Source: Flavobacterium sp. ov086
GTDB lineage: Bacteria; Bacteroidota; Bacteroidia; Flavobacteriales; Flavobacteriaceae
Direction: 5' to 3'
DNA length: 64,000 bases
Assembly (NCBI RefSeq): GCF_900187965.1
Contig: NZ_FZNL01000008.1
Span: 1-64,000, forward strand
Shown here: piece after piece, positions 24,019-33,433 of the stretch
How positions within the stretch are numbered: the stretch's first letter is position 1
How the letters are laid out: the number at the start of each line of letters is the position of its first letter
The notes under the pieces: model-generated
The model's input: the letters and a program-made list of their open reading frames with translations, nothing else
What the model was told of the DNA's origin: nothing
The model's database searches: none
Translations under genes and position numbers: made by a program

Positions 24019-24569
24019 ATGTAACCTTTTGATCCCTTATAGGAAATTATTATAGCCGGTACTCCTAACACAACGACATCATCCGGAAAAGAATCCTTTA
24101 CCATAGAACATGCGCCAATCAATACATTGTTTCCGATAGTGATCTTACCTGCGACCACTGCATTAGCACCAATGTAAACATCGTTGCCTAAAACTGGTGT
24201 TCCTCTATTTTCATCAACACCCGAAACACCTATAGTTACTCCTTGTGAGATATTACAATTATCTCCAATTATAACATTTGAATTTAAAATTATACCTCCA
24301 AAATGTGCAATGTAAAAAGAATGCCCAATTTTTACAGAGTACGGAATTGAAATACCTGTCATCATCTCAATAGCTTTTTGCCATATTAAAAACAAAAAAA
24401 GTACTGGAACCTTAATAATTCTGACTCTTAAATTTGCGTAAATATAGTGAGCAAGTCTGTATTGAAAAGTTGCCCAAAAACCTTGGGTAAAAAATACTAC
24501 AGTAAAAAAATTACCACCATATTTTTGATACTTTTTATAATCTGAATGAATAAGTTGAAATAATTTCAT
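24015..24569 (-). CDS. Serine-acetyltransferase-like hexapeptide acyltransferase
   Basis: A 184-residue left-handed beta-helix acyltransferase of the CysE/EpsC-like group found in polysaccharide loci. Hexapeptide repeats run from about residue 90 to 165 (GVTIGVSG, GNDVYIGANAVVAG, GNNVLIGACSMV), with catalytic His in KIGHSFYIAHFGG. An N-terminal helix with a hydrophobic stretch (about 40-68) may associate with the membrane. In this context it more likely O- or N-acetylates a sugar than serine, since no cysteine-synthesis gene is near. It overlaps the following GT4 gene by 4 nt. Confidence 0.83.
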   Translation of the reverse strand: MKLFQLIHSDYKKYQKYGGNFFTVVFFTQGFWATFQYRLAHYIYANLRVRIIKVPVLFLFLIWQKAIEMMTGISIPYSVKIGHSFYIAHFGGIILNSNVIIGDNCNISQGVTIGVSGVDENRGTPVLGNDVYIGANAVVAGKITIGNNVLIGACSMVKDSFPDDVVVLGVPAIIISYKGSKGYI

Positions 24570-24603
24570 CTCTTAATTGATACTCTAGTTTTTAAACAAT
24601 CTG

Positions 24604-25602
24604 TTACTTACTAACCGGTTTGCTAAAAAACAAACTCCACCATCCTACTACTCTACCAATTGTCTCTGTAAAAGCTGCCTTTTTATCTCTGTCTGTAAAA
24701 ACATTTGTAAATCTAATTATAGTTAGCATAATAATAATCGCATTCCATTTAAAATGATCTTCCAAACTAGGATTATGATTTTTTACACGCCAGACATACC
24801 AGCCATTTCTAACTACCATTTTTCCGTATTTATACTGATTTGGCCGCCCTGATGGGGCATGATAATGAGATAGCTTTACTTTAGTATTTATTACATTTCT
24901 ACCAAATTGCAAAGCTCTTAAACTAAAATCAGCATCTTCATATAAGCCGTAACCAATGAAAAAATTCGAAAACATAATGTTATCAAAAACACTTTTTCTA
25001 AATGCCATTGACATACCAATTAACAAATCTACATCATAAGTTTTTCCTGTCATTGGAAAACCACATGTTTTGCCATGAGAATATGCAGGCATTTTACCGG
25101 GTCCTAAATTAGAAGCTAAACCTAAATAATTTCGAACAACATTTCGTAAACCTTCTTTATACACAAATCCTTCAAATAAATATTGCCTTTTTGGGTTGTA
25201 AGAAACGTTCTCATCTTGCGGCTTCCATTTGTATTCATTTATAGCAACACCTCCAACGCCAATAATATCATTACTATTTTGAAATGTATTTATAATTTCA
25301 GCAAAATAATCACGTTCCAGAACTGTATCATCATCTAAAAAGCAAACAATTTCCGAATCTGAGTTCACTTTAGAAATTCCAAAATTACGTTGTCTGGTTA
25401 GTCCTCTGTTTTTATCAGACACTAAAAAATATTTAATACTCTTAAAAGAGTTTTCTTTTAGAACGTTTTCTGTATTGTAATTTACTGACCCATCAATTAT
25501 TAAAATTTCGTTGGGATAAAGCGTTTGATTCTGAACTGATTTCAAAAGTAAAATCAAAGATTCAGGCCTCATATAGGTACAGACTATTAATGAAAATTTC
25601 AT
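24604..25602 (-). CDS. Family 2 glycosyltransferase
   Basis: A 332-residue GT-A inverting transferase. The N-terminus FSLIVCTYMRPESL is the GT2 opening; RGLTRQRNFGIS (about 87-98) and CFLDDDTVLERDY (about 109-121) give the nucleotide and metal (DxD) site. A downstream YEDADFSLRA block contains the catalytic-base acidic residues. The C-terminal part (about 265-330) is basic and hydrophobic and may contact the membrane. The start shares one base with the stop of the upstream 511-aa transferase. The resemblance is to rhamnosyl- or galactofuranosyl-type GT2s; the donor is not determined. Confidence 0.87.
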   Translation of the reverse strand: MKFSLIVCTYMRPESLILLLKSVQNQTLYPNEILIIDGSVNYNTENVLKENSFKSIKYFLVSDKNRGLTRQRNFGISKVNSDSEIVCFLDDDTVLERDYFAEIINTFQNSNDIIGVGGVAINEYKWKPQDENVSYNPKRQYLFEGFVYKEGLRNVVRNYLGLASNLGPGKMPAYSHGKTCGFPMTGKTYDVDLLIGMSMAFRKSVFDNIMFSNFFIGYGLYEDADFSLRALQFGRNVINTKVKLSHYHAPSGRPNQYKYGKMVVRNGWYVWRVKNHNPSLEDHFKWNAIIIMLTIIRFTNVFTDRDKKAAFTETIGRVVGWWSLFFSKPVSK

Positions 25603-27137
25603 TACTTATTTTTTAATTCGTTAGCCCAAAATAAACTCTGTTTCCATTGTTTTCGAAAATTGTTCAAGTACTTAATTGGATTTTTTACCTTCTGAACTTT
25701 ATAAAATTTAAAAAACAATGTTGTTTTATATCCTTTAATCTGTTCTGGTGTTTTATGCAATTGGTTGTACAACATTATTGTTGGTGATGGCTTTGGCTGA
25801 ATAACATCATTTTGCCAAGCCAGAACTGGTTTCGTTCTAAAACCTCCCATAGGTGCACTTAAGTGCGAAATTTCAGGATCAGGAAAAAATAAAACATCAG
25901 CTCCTAAATTCCTTAATTGCATTCCGAAATCACTATCCTCTCCATAACCAAACTCAAATCCCATTCTAAAATGAGCTTTTTCAAGTAAATTACTAGTAAT
26001 AAAACTATTTCCTGATCCAAAAAAAGGAACTTGATTTACATTGTTATTTTGTTTCTTTTCACCAATTTTTGGATAAAAATTATTTGAAACTCTAGAGCCA
26101 TATTTTACACAATTTCTGAGGGTATCTTCTATTAAATTTGGTCCGAACCGGTTATCATCATCATTTAAAAAAACCCATTCACTGACCACTTCGTTCAAAG
26201 CTAAATTTCTTGCATTACAAGCACCTGCCTGATGTGTAAAAGTATGCTTTATGACAAATGGCCAATTTTCATTTGTAATATAATCAAGTTCTGATGTGCT
26301 ATCTAAAATTGGATTTTGTTCTACTATAATAACGTTTTTTGGTAAATGACTCTGAACAGACAGATCTTTTAGTACATCGTATAAATATTTTTTTCTTCCG
26401 ATAGTAGGAATTATAACATCTATGGTGCCGTTTTCAAGTATCTTTTTTACGGATTGAACTTCAACAAGATCTAACAAATTATTATTGACCCTTCTTCTTC
26501 GATAAAACAAACTAAAAACAAGTGGCAAAATTGTCACTTTTCTTTCATAAATGAAAAAATTAAGAAATAATAAAAATACCCAACTTAACTTGTAATGTTG
26601 TTTTATAAATCTAAATAAAACATATAAACTTTGTTTATCCTTATCTAACTCACCCGCGATATCTTTTAATAATGCTGGTTCAGAGTAACACAACAGTCCC
26701 AAAGGCATCGCCAACTTAGCTAAAGAATTCAAAAAATAATCAAAATTGTTTGATATCTTAATTTCATTTCTAAATGGCAATAAAGCTGATGCATGTATAC
26801 CTCCAACAGAACTGCTCATTTGCCAGGTTGGATAAGATACTTTTTTATTAATATTTATAAAAGGAGTTCCCTCAACATAACCAATACCTTGAGACAAAAA
26901 CGCGTTTTTTGTCAAACTATAGGAAGCCATTATCTTATGATGATGAAAAATACTTTCTAATTTCAGGAAATTTAAGCTTGCTTTTAAATTGGTATTACAC
27001 CAAATTATCAAATCATCAGGATAATCATTTGCAATTTTGAATAGTGTACTCGGGATATTGGTTGATAAAATATTGATGTTTTTTCCATCGCGTTCAATCT
27101 CTGTAACCTTATTATATTGATGAAAAACAACTATCAT
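25602..27137 (-). CDS. Glycosyltransferase with a novel N-terminal domain and a C-terminal GT2 domain
   Basis: A 511-residue protein. The first 220 or so residues are not recognised: they include an alpha/beta segment with DDLIIWCNTNLK, a hydrophobic stretch near 185-200 (FIYERKVTILPLVF region) and no DxD motif. From about residue 238 a standard GT2 domain begins (GTIDVIIPTIGRKKYL), with NARNLALNEV and FLNDDDNRFG as nucleotide and metal site and YGEDSDFGMQL as the acceptor-side acidic motif. It overlaps the upstream GT4 gene by 4 nt and touches the downstream GT2 gene. The extra domain may be a second, degenerate transferase domain or a partner-binding domain. Confidence 0.82.
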   Translation of the reverse strand: MIVVFHQYNKVTEIERDGKNINILSTNIPSTLFKIANDYPDDLIIWCNTNLKASLNFLKLESIFHHHKIMASYSLTKNAFLSQGIGYVEGTPFININKKVSYPTWQMSSSVGGIHASALLPFRNEIKISNNFDYFLNSLAKLAMPLGLLCYSEPALLKDIAGELDKDKQSLYVLFRFIKQHYKLSWVFLLFLNFFIYERKVTILPLVFSLFYRRRRVNNNLLDLVEVQSVKKILENGTIDVIIPTIGRKKYLYDVLKDLSVQSHLPKNVIIVEQNPILDSTSELDYITNENWPFVIKHTFTHQAGACNARNLALNEVVSEWVFLNDDDNRFGPNLIEDTLRNCVKYGSRVSNNFYPKIGEKKQNNNVNQVPFFGSGNSFITSNLLEKAHFRMGFEFGYGEDSDFGMQLRNLGADVLFFPDPEISHLSAPMGGFRTKPVLAWQNDVIQPKPSPTIMLYNQLHKTPEQIKGYKTTLFFKFYKVQKVKNPIKYLNNFRKQWKQSLFWANELKNK

Positions 27138-28309
27138 TTCTTTAGTCCGTTTTTATTGATTATTGTTTTATAAAATTCAATATTTTCAAAAACAACTTTA
27201 TCAATATCAAATTTGTCTTCAACTCGAGCTCGGGCATTATCACCCATTTGCAGACAAAGCAGGTCATTTTTCAGTAATTTTATAATTCTGTCTGAATATA
27301 GCTGATGATCTTCAGGATGCACCAAAAAACCACTTTCTTCGTCAATAATAAGTTCGTTTGCCCATCCAATATTACTACTAACAACTGGCTTCTTCATTGC
27401 CATAGCTTCAATAGTGACCATTCCTAAAGTTTCTGCAAAAGTTGGAAAAACACAAATATTTGCTTTTCTTATATAATTTTGAACTTCATTATATGGAATC
27501 TTACCCAAATAATCTACATATTTTAAATCATCATCTTTGAATTGATCTTGCATTAATTGCCATGTAGAATTTGTGCCTGTTTTTATATCTGAAGAATCTC
27601 CGCCAATCAAAACTAACTTAGCTTCTGGCGAAAACTTATGCACTTTATTAAAAATTTCGGGTAACTCAAGAACCCCTTTTTTTCTGATTAAAGTTCCAAC
27701 ATAAAGAATTAACCCTTTTTCGTAAGTTAAAGGAAACTCATTTGTAAAATTTCTTAACTCTATACCGTGGTGAATCGTTTTTATAACCTTATTTTTTATG
27801 CCAAATAGTTCTTTTGACAGTTCTCCTGCAAAGCTCGTTGGCGCAATAAATGCTTGTGCGCCATTTATTGCTCTTTTTTCAAACCAGAAATTTTTAGCTT
27901 TCTGTTTCCTTTTTTCTAAATGGCAAAAGTAGGCATCACTTCCGTGAAAGCGAATCACCAGAGGAACTTTAAAACTCATAAAAGCGGTGATCCCAGTCCA
28001 ATCCGGTGCTTCAATGATATTTATATTCTTTTCTGCAATTATCTTATTAATAAACTGTTCTATTTTTTTTCTGCTAAAATAAAACTTAAGAAAATTGACA
28101 TCGCTATCTATTAGACTATAAATAGTAACATTTTCTTCTTCAATAATAAACTCGTCTTTTTGTCCGTATACAAAGACGGAAACCCTAACATTACATTTGC
28201 TTAGTTTTTCAACTAAATTGTAAACACTGGTTCCTAATCCACCATCGTGCCCAAAGGCCTTATGGGGATAATGCGATACTATATAAGCAACATGTAAGTT
28301 TACATCCAT
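27134..28309 (-). CDS. Family 4 glycosyltransferase
   Basis: A 391-residue GT-B enzyme. The N-terminal HYPHKAFGHDGGLGTSVYNLV holds the donor-side glycine loop, and IEAPDWTGI (about 97) is typical of sugar transferases related to glycogen and sucrose synthases. The C-terminal LYVGTLIRKKGV (about 207), FPTFAETLGMVTIEAMAM (paired Glu) and HPEDHQLYSDRI segments finish the GT4 fold. It is cytosolic or peripheral. It overlaps the downstream gene by 4 nt and starts 2 nt after the GT11-like gene, so it belongs to the same operon. Confidence 0.87.
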   Translation of the reverse strand: MDVNLHVAYIVSHYPHKAFGHDGGLGTSVYNLVEKLSKCNVRVSVFVYGQKDEFIIEEENVTIYSLIDSDVNFLKFYFSRKKIEQFINKIIAEKNINIIEAPDWTGITAFMSFKVPLVIRFHGSDAYFCHLEKRKQKAKNFWFEKRAINGAQAFIAPTSFAGELSKELFGIKNKVIKTIHHGIELRNFTNEFPLTYEKGLILYVGTLIRKKGVLELPEIFNKVHKFSPEAKLVLIGGDSSDIKTGTNSTWQLMQDQFKDDDLKYVDYLGKIPYNEVQNYIRKANICVFPTFAETLGMVTIEAMAMKKPVVSSNIGWANELIIDEESGFLVHPEDHQLYSDRIIKLLKNDLLCLQMGDNARARVEDKFDIDKVVFENIEFYKTIINKNGLKK

Positions 28310-28311
28310 AT

Positions 28312-29634
28312 TTATTTTATTGGAAGCACTTTTTTTAATGCTCTTTTAAGCTCTCTTTTTTTTCTTTTTATAAACTTTTTGAAACTATAACCATAGCCTC
28401 CAAAACGGTTGAACTTTCCTCCATAAAAATATAATATGCTGCTACAAGGTTCTAAAAATTCATTCTGATCTTCAACTGATTTTTTAGTTCTTTCTAAATA
28501 AACTTCAAAACTTCCTTTTCTTTTTTCGTTTTTTGGAAAAGAAAAAATAGTAGAGAATAAGCCAAAATCTTTTTGCTGAAGAAACTCATTATAATTTAAA
28601 TACTTTGAAACTTTAAATAATTTAATTAATTGATTAACGACTAAACTAGTTTCTGTTTTTCGTAACTTTAAATAAGACGAATAAATTAATAAAGGAGGCA
28701 AAAAATAGTCTTTTTTTATAACATAAATATTGCTAAAGGAATCTGTTTCATTATTAGCCTCGATTATTTTTACGTCAAAATAACTAGAAATATATTCTTT
28801 AATTTCGTTATAATTTTTCCTTGCCTTTATATTAAAAGCCGTATCGTTGAGTTTAACTTTATTTTCGAGATGATTAAATTTTATCCATCTATCTGAATAG
28901 TAATCTTTATCATTAAGTTCCCGACTCTTTAATCCATCGAAATTTTTTAAAGGTCTTATTATTTTTGAATCGCTTTTTTCACCTAACCACGCTGTCCACC
29001 ATGAAAAGGTAGAATTACTAATAATAAAGTCATCGCACATTGATCCTAAGCATAATTGCTCGATCTCATTTAGTCCGCTTCCAAAAAAGGCGTTTTCCAA
29101 AAAAGAAAAATGAAACTTGCAATATTTTATATCATCACTTAAAATGATTAAACTACAAGATTGCCAATCCGGAAAAAATCGCGCTAAACTATTCAAATAA
29201 TAATTAATTGGCAACTGAAAATAATCCGGATGATTTACAAAATCGCCTCTTCTAATTGAGATCAAAATTGTTCGCTTGCTAAAAGCATTACTATATAAAT
29301 TTTTAAGTCTATCAATTAAAGAATCCGAAAACTCAAAATAATACTTTGTTAAAGCTCTATCAAAATATTTCTCAGTTTGCAGCCAGCCGGAAAGATCATA
29401 ATCTTCTGTGTTTAAATTCCACTCATGATAATTATATTCTTTTTCTTCAACATTTATAAAACTTGAAAAATCTGATGTTAAAAGTGGTAATTTGTTTTTA
29501 AAATGATCCTGATATTTCCAGTTTAAAAAAGCATATTGCTGATTATTTGTAGCACTCAATCCAATGGTAGATGCAATTTGAAAAAGCTGGTTTCCCAAAT
29601 TTCCTTTCTTTCCTATTTTAGAGTATGTTATCAT
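28312..29634 (-). CDS. GT11 (alpha-1,2-fucosyltransferase-like) with C-terminal extension
   Basis: Residues 1-290 resemble GT11. The GKKGNLGNQLFQIA opening (9-22), an IRRGDF motif (127-132) and SNSTFSWWTAWLG (207-218) are the three GT11 landmarks. In most GT11 enzymes the middle motif is His-x-Arg-Arg-Gly-Asp; here the His position is Ser126. Residues about 290-440 have no counterpart in ordinary GT11 (about 290-300 aa) and end in a very basic tail (KKFIKRKKRELKRALKK region) that could bind membrane. No GDP-fucose genes are in the window, so the donor may be supplied from elsewhere or not be GDP-fucose. Co-transcribed with the GT4 gene 2 nt away. Confidence 0.8.
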   Translation of the reverse strand: MITYSKIGKKGNLGNQLFQIASTIGLSATNNQQYAFLNWKYQDHFKNKLPLLTSDFSSFINVEEKEYNYHEWNLNTEDYDLSGWLQTEKYFDRALTKYYFEFSDSLIDRLKNLYSNAFSKRTILISIRRGDFVNHPDYFQLPINYYLNSLARFFPDWQSCSLIILSDDIKYCKFHFSFLENAFFGSGLNEIEQLCLGSMCDDFIISNSTFSWWTAWLGEKSDSKIIRPLKNFDGLKSRELNDKDYYSDRWIKFNHLENKVKLNDTAFNIKARKNYNEIKEYISSYFDVKIIEANNETDSFSNIYVIKKDYFLPPLLIYSSYLKLRKTETSLVVNQLIKLFKVSKYLNYNEFLQQKDFGLFSTIFSFPKNEKRKGSFEVYLERTKKSVEDQNEFLEPCSSILYFYGGKFNRFGGYGYSFKKFIKRKKRELKRALKKVLPIK

Positions 29635-29664
29635 TTTTCGTGAGATCTTCTTTAACCCAAGTGT

Positions 29665-30546
29665 TTATTTATTAAAAAAATCTTTTAAAATTCTGGCAGT
29701 AAACATTCTTGCTCCGGCATCATTCATGTGTCCACATGACGAAAAATACTTATCCTCGATTACTACATTCTCATAATTATGAATTTCAGGATATGCCTTT
29801 TTTACTTTATCAAAATAGTTCATCCCTTTAACATTTTCGCACATTGGGGTCATAACTGCAATAAAATTAATATTGTTTTCCTTGCAAATATTTTTTATTT
29901 CCTCATAATATTTATTGTGAGGTAAAGGGTTTAGATTTACAATATCATTTTTCATATTACCATTTTTATGCTTCTGTAAAGGATAAAAACCAAAATTATC
30001 CAGCGCATTTGTTTTTTTATCAATCATAGTAAAGGCAACTTCTCTAAATCCTATTTTAGAGTCGTATTTTATATACCTGTAAAATGGCAAATAATATATT
30101 TCATTAAAATTTTCCTGATCCTCGAACTGATTTTTTATTATAGTTGAATTATGAATGTAAGGTAAAAACTTAGCTGAAATTGGTTCAGATCTGTGTTCAA
30201 TTGCAAGGTTAAGATCCGCTTCGACAATAACATTTTTAATTTCCCATTTTCTTTCAACCATTAATTTCAATAACAATGAGGCTTCAAATAAATGAGCTGC
30301 ACTCATTCCATAATTAAAGGTTTTTAAACCTTTATCCTGAAACATTTGCGCCACAAAATGATTATTAGCCCTTGATGAACCTAGAATAACTACATCGTAT
30401 TTCTCGGATTTTGAATTATAAACATTTTCAATTTTTCCTCGTCTTTTAGCTTTCATGAAAACAGCTGTATAAACTCCATCTAAAACAACCGCTATAAAAA
30501 CTGTTAGAAGAACTATCTTGCTTATATAAATTAGAAAATTTTTCAT
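29665..30546 (-). CDS. SGNH-hydrolase-like membrane protein, partner of MBOAT
   Basis: A 293-residue protein with one N-terminal membrane helix (about 5-28) and an extracytoplasmic alpha/beta domain. VVILGSSRANNHF (53-65) looks like the GxSx nucleophile block of SGNH/DltD/AlgJ-type acyl transfer proteins. Near the C-terminus the block CGHMNDAGARMF resembles the terminal His motif, but the Asp usually three residues before that His appears as Ser. The start overlaps the MBOAT stop by one base, the standard pairing in which the MBOAT exports an acyl group and the SGNH protein delivers it to a glycan. It probably O-acylates the polysaccharide or nonulosonic acid. Confidence 0.72.
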   Translation of the reverse strand: MKNFLIYISKIVLLTVFIAVVLDGVYTAVFMKAKRRGKIENVYNSKSEKYDVVILGSSRANNHFVAQMFQDKGLKTFNYGMSAAHLFEASLLLKLMVERKWEIKNVIVEADLNLAIEHRSEPISAKFLPYIHNSTIIKNQFEDQENFNEIYYLPFYRYIKYDSKIGFREVAFTMIDKKTNALDNFGFYPLQKHKNGNMKNDIVNLNPLPHNKYYEEIKNICKENNINFIAVMTPMCENVKGMNYFDKVKKAYPEIHNYENVVIEDKYFSSCGHMNDAGARMFTARILKDFFNK

Positions 30547-31979
30547 TAAAATTGGAAATATATGAATTCTTTATAATCTGAAAAGGTTCCAAAAGCCATT
30601 ATTGCAGCTATTGCCAAAGCTATTTTAAACACGCTTCTTTTTCCTGAAAGTGGTTCTGTTTTTGTTCGATTATTCCATTCTACACAAACAAATATCCCTA
30701 TTATGAGAAGCAACTCATAATTGTAACGATCATTTTCCATATATTGAAAACCGAAATTTCTGTTCGTAAAAATTTGCTTTAAATATAAAACAGCATCTGA
30801 TACTGTTTTGGCTCTAAAAAACACCCAGGCAACACAGGTCAATAAAAAAGTATATAGAATACTCATTACTACTTTTACAGAATCAATATTCCATTTTAGT
30901 ACAACTGCATCCATATTATTTCTATTTCTATTTGATAAAAGTAAAGGCAGAAAATAAACGGCATTTATAAAACCCCAAAAAATGTATGTCCAACTTGCTC
31001 CATGCCAAAAGCCACTAACTACAAAAATGATAAACGTATTTCTAACTTTCATCCAAATTCCTCCTTTGCTTCCGCCTAACGGAATATACAAATAATCCCG
31101 AAACCAGGATGAAAGCGAAATGTGCCAGCGTCGCCAAAATTCGGCAATATCTCTTGAGAAATAGGGATAATTGAAGTTTCTTAATAAATCTAAACCAAAC
31201 AATTTTGAAACTCCTAATGCAATATCAGAATATCCTGAAAAGTCTCCATAAATTTGAAAGGCAAAATATATTGCTCCTAAGATTAGTGATGAAGAATTCA
31301 TAGCTGTGTAGTGATCAAAAATATCATTGGCATAAGTTGCACATGAATCTGCAATAACTACTTTTTTAACCAGACCCCAAATAATTTGACACACACCATC
31401 CTTAGCCATCTGAAAATCAAATTCTCGTTTTACTTTTACCTGAGGCAGTAAATGTGTTGCTCTTTCTATAGGACCGGCAACTAATAATGGAAAATAACTT
31501 ACGAATAAGGAATAGTCAATGAAGTTATATTCGGCTTTTATTCTTTTATAATAAATATCAATTACATATGATAATCCATGGAAAGTATAAAATGAGATTC
31601 CAACCGGAAGTATTACCTTTAATAAAATTGGACTTGCCTGAATTCCAGCTGAATTTAGCAATTCAGAGAACGAAGTAGCGAAAAAATTGTAGTATTTAAA
31701 AACACCCAAAAAACCGAGATTAACTGAAATACTTAACCAAAACCAAAATTTTCTATTTTTTTCTGACCTCCCTTTTTCGATTTGAATTCCGGTGTAATAA
31801 TCCAGAAATGTAGAAAAAACTAATAAAAACAGGAATCTCCAATCCCAACAAGAATAAAAGTAATAACTGGCAACTATTAATAAAGCATTCTGGGTACTTT
31901 TAGTTTTATTAAAAACAAACCAATACAAGAAAAATACGATTGGCAAAAAAATGGCAAAAGCCAGAGAATTAAAAAACAT
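30546..31979 (-). CDS. MBOAT-family membrane O-acyltransferase (AlgI-like)
   Basis: A 477-residue polytopic protein with about ten hydrophobic helices. MBOAT landmarks are FWRRWHISLSSWFRDYLYIPLGG (281-303, His286) and the catalytic His326 in SGFWHGASWTY, with ADSCATYANDIF and IYGDFSGYSDIA before them. It matches the AlgI/DltB/PatA group that moves acetyl groups across the inner membrane. The SGNH-like gene follows with a one-base overlap. Immediately upstream is a gene for an unassigned GT-B protein and then neuC-neuB-neuA, so the acylated sugar may be the nonulosonic acid. Confidence 0.9.
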   Translation of the reverse strand: MFFNSLAFAIFLPIVFFLYWFVFNKTKSTQNALLIVASYYFYSCWDWRFLFLLVFSTFLDYYTGIQIEKGRSEKNRKFWFWLSISVNLGFLGVFKYYNFFATSFSELLNSAGIQASPILLKVILPVGISFYTFHGLSYVIDIYYKRIKAEYNFIDYSLFVSYFPLLVAGPIERATHLLPQVKVKREFDFQMAKDGVCQIIWGLVKKVVIADSCATYANDIFDHYTAMNSSSLILGAIYFAFQIYGDFSGYSDIALGVSKLFGLDLLRNFNYPYFSRDIAEFWRRWHISLSSWFRDYLYIPLGGSKGGIWMKVRNTFIIFVVSGFWHGASWTYIFWGFINAVYFLPLLLSNRNRNNMDAVVLKWNIDSVKVVMSILYTFLLTCVAWVFFRAKTVSDAVLYLKQIFTNRNFGFQYMENDRYNYELLLIIGIFVCVEWNNRTKTEPLSGKRSVFKIALAIAAIMAFGTFSDYKEFIYFQF

Positions 31980-32038
31980 AAAATTATATCAATATTTAAA
32001 TAACACAAGTATTTTACTTGCGAAGATGTTTTACAAAA

Positions 32039-33433
32039 CTATGCTACTATTTTTTTTATAGCTTGAAAGATACGTTGAGATGCATATTGTGGTGAATGTT
32101 GATTAATTTTCTCAAACCATTCTTTGGCATTTACAACTATATGCTTTTGATTTTCTAAACCAAATTTTATTTTTTCAGCAATTTCATCTGAATTGTTTAC
32201 CCATATTACCGCTTCTTTATTTGGCATAGACCTGAAATGCACGTAATTATAAATTTTATCTACAGACCAGTTTTCATCATTTTTGTCGACCACATCATAA
32301 TTAATAAAAGCACATGGTTTTTCATGACTTGCATAATCAAATACCATTGAAGATCCCAGATTTACAACCATCTCTGTATGCATAATAGTATTAGTCTGTA
32401 AAACCAGATCTGCTTTTGTTGGCAAAACGGTATTCCATTGTTCCCCATTTTTCTCCCAAAGTGGTTCAATTGGATTTATAACGTCTTTATAATCTTCGAG
32501 CACTTTATCATAACGATTTGAAAAATCTACGGGGCATCGTCTAAAAATAACGCCTAACGAATATCCGTTTTTATTCAGGTTTCGAACAGCATTTCCTATA
32601 TCCGATAAATATTGTGGATCATCAGGACAGGTTACAAGATCATCACCAGAGTAACAAATGTATTTTTTGTTTAGATCTAATTTATTTTGCTCAAAGAAAG
32701 TTTCTCTCGAGACTATATTATCAATCTCAAAATGTGCTTCAAACTGCGGAGTTCCTGTAACAAATATTTGATTTTCTTTTATGTACGGATAATAATGCAG
32801 TAATTCTTTTTTCATATGTTCACTCCATACAAAATAAAAATCCGTTTCAACAACCATTGTTGCTTTTGGCAAATTATCCCATGAAAAAATGAAAGTTGCT
32901 GTTGGTATTCCTAACTCCTGTGCAGCTAAAAGAGGCGCAATTGCCAAAACCGGACGTTGATTAGTACAGAAAACTATAGCAGGTTTTTCTTCTTTAAGTG
33001 TTTTTAAACAGTCTTGAAAGTAAGCTGTTTTACACTCTAATTTTTTAATTTTTTGGCGAATTCGTTCTAGTCCTTTTGGAGAAGAATTCATAGTAATTAA
33101 AAACTGAGCTAATAAATTTTTAACTGCTGGTTTTATTGATTTATATGAAAAGGGAAAGCGATAATCATTGTACACATTATCATTTTCTCTTTTTATATTT
33201 AAATCAAGTTCAATATGTTTTCGGGCATTTTTATAACTATCGGCTAACGGATGCGATTTTGCTTTGTTTATTTTTATCTCTTTAAACCCTAAATCAGTTA
33301 ATTTAAAAGGAGTATTGTTCCAATATTTAATTTCAAAATTCTCATCCAGTCCTAGCTGGTTAAATTTCGAAAAAGCAAAATTCCTAAGGCCGACCCCATC
33401 AGGTAAAAAAATAAAAATTTTATTATTTTTCAT
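32039..33433 (-). CDS. Unassigned GT-B-like protein linked to nonulosonic-acid genes
   Basis: A 464-residue protein without signal peptide or membrane helix. The N-terminus KIFIFLPDGVGLRNFAFSKF is followed by a long helical, basic insert (about 60-160). A GT-B/UDP-glycosyltransferase-like core contains FCTNQRPVLAIAPLLAAQELGIPTA-type and FSWDNLPKATM segments (about 180-215), VTGTPQFEAHFE, GVIFRRCPVDF, and NLGSSMVFDYASH near residue 370, reminiscent of CDP-glycerol- and NeuC-like donor sites. I do not recognise a named family. Its start shares one base with the neuC stop, which makes a nonulosonic-acid (CMP-sugar) transferase a reasonable hypothesis. Not confirmed by any motif of known sialyltransferase families. 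Confidence 0.7.
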   Translation of the reverse strand: MKNNKIFIFLPDGVGLRNFAFSKFNQLGLDENFEIKYWNNTPFKLTDLGFKEIKINKAKSHPLADSYKNARKHIELDLNIKRENDNVYNDYRFPFSYKSIKPAVKNLLAQFLITMNSSPKGLERIRQKIKKLECKTAYFQDCLKTLKEEKPAIVFCTNQRPVLAIAPLLAAQELGIPTATFIFSWDNLPKATMVVETDFYFVWSEHMKKELLHYYPYIKENQIFVTGTPQFEAHFEIDNIVSRETFFEQNKLDLNKKYICYSGDDLVTCPDDPQYLSDIGNAVRNLNKNGYSLGVIFRRCPVDFSNRYDKVLEDYKDVINPIEPLWEKNGEQWNTVLPTKADLVLQTNTIMHTEMVVNLGSSMVFDYASHEKPCAFINYDVVDKNDENWSVDKIYNYVHFRSMPNKEAVIWVNNSDEIAEKIKFGLENQKHIVVNAKEWFEKINQHSPQYASQRIFQAIKKIVA

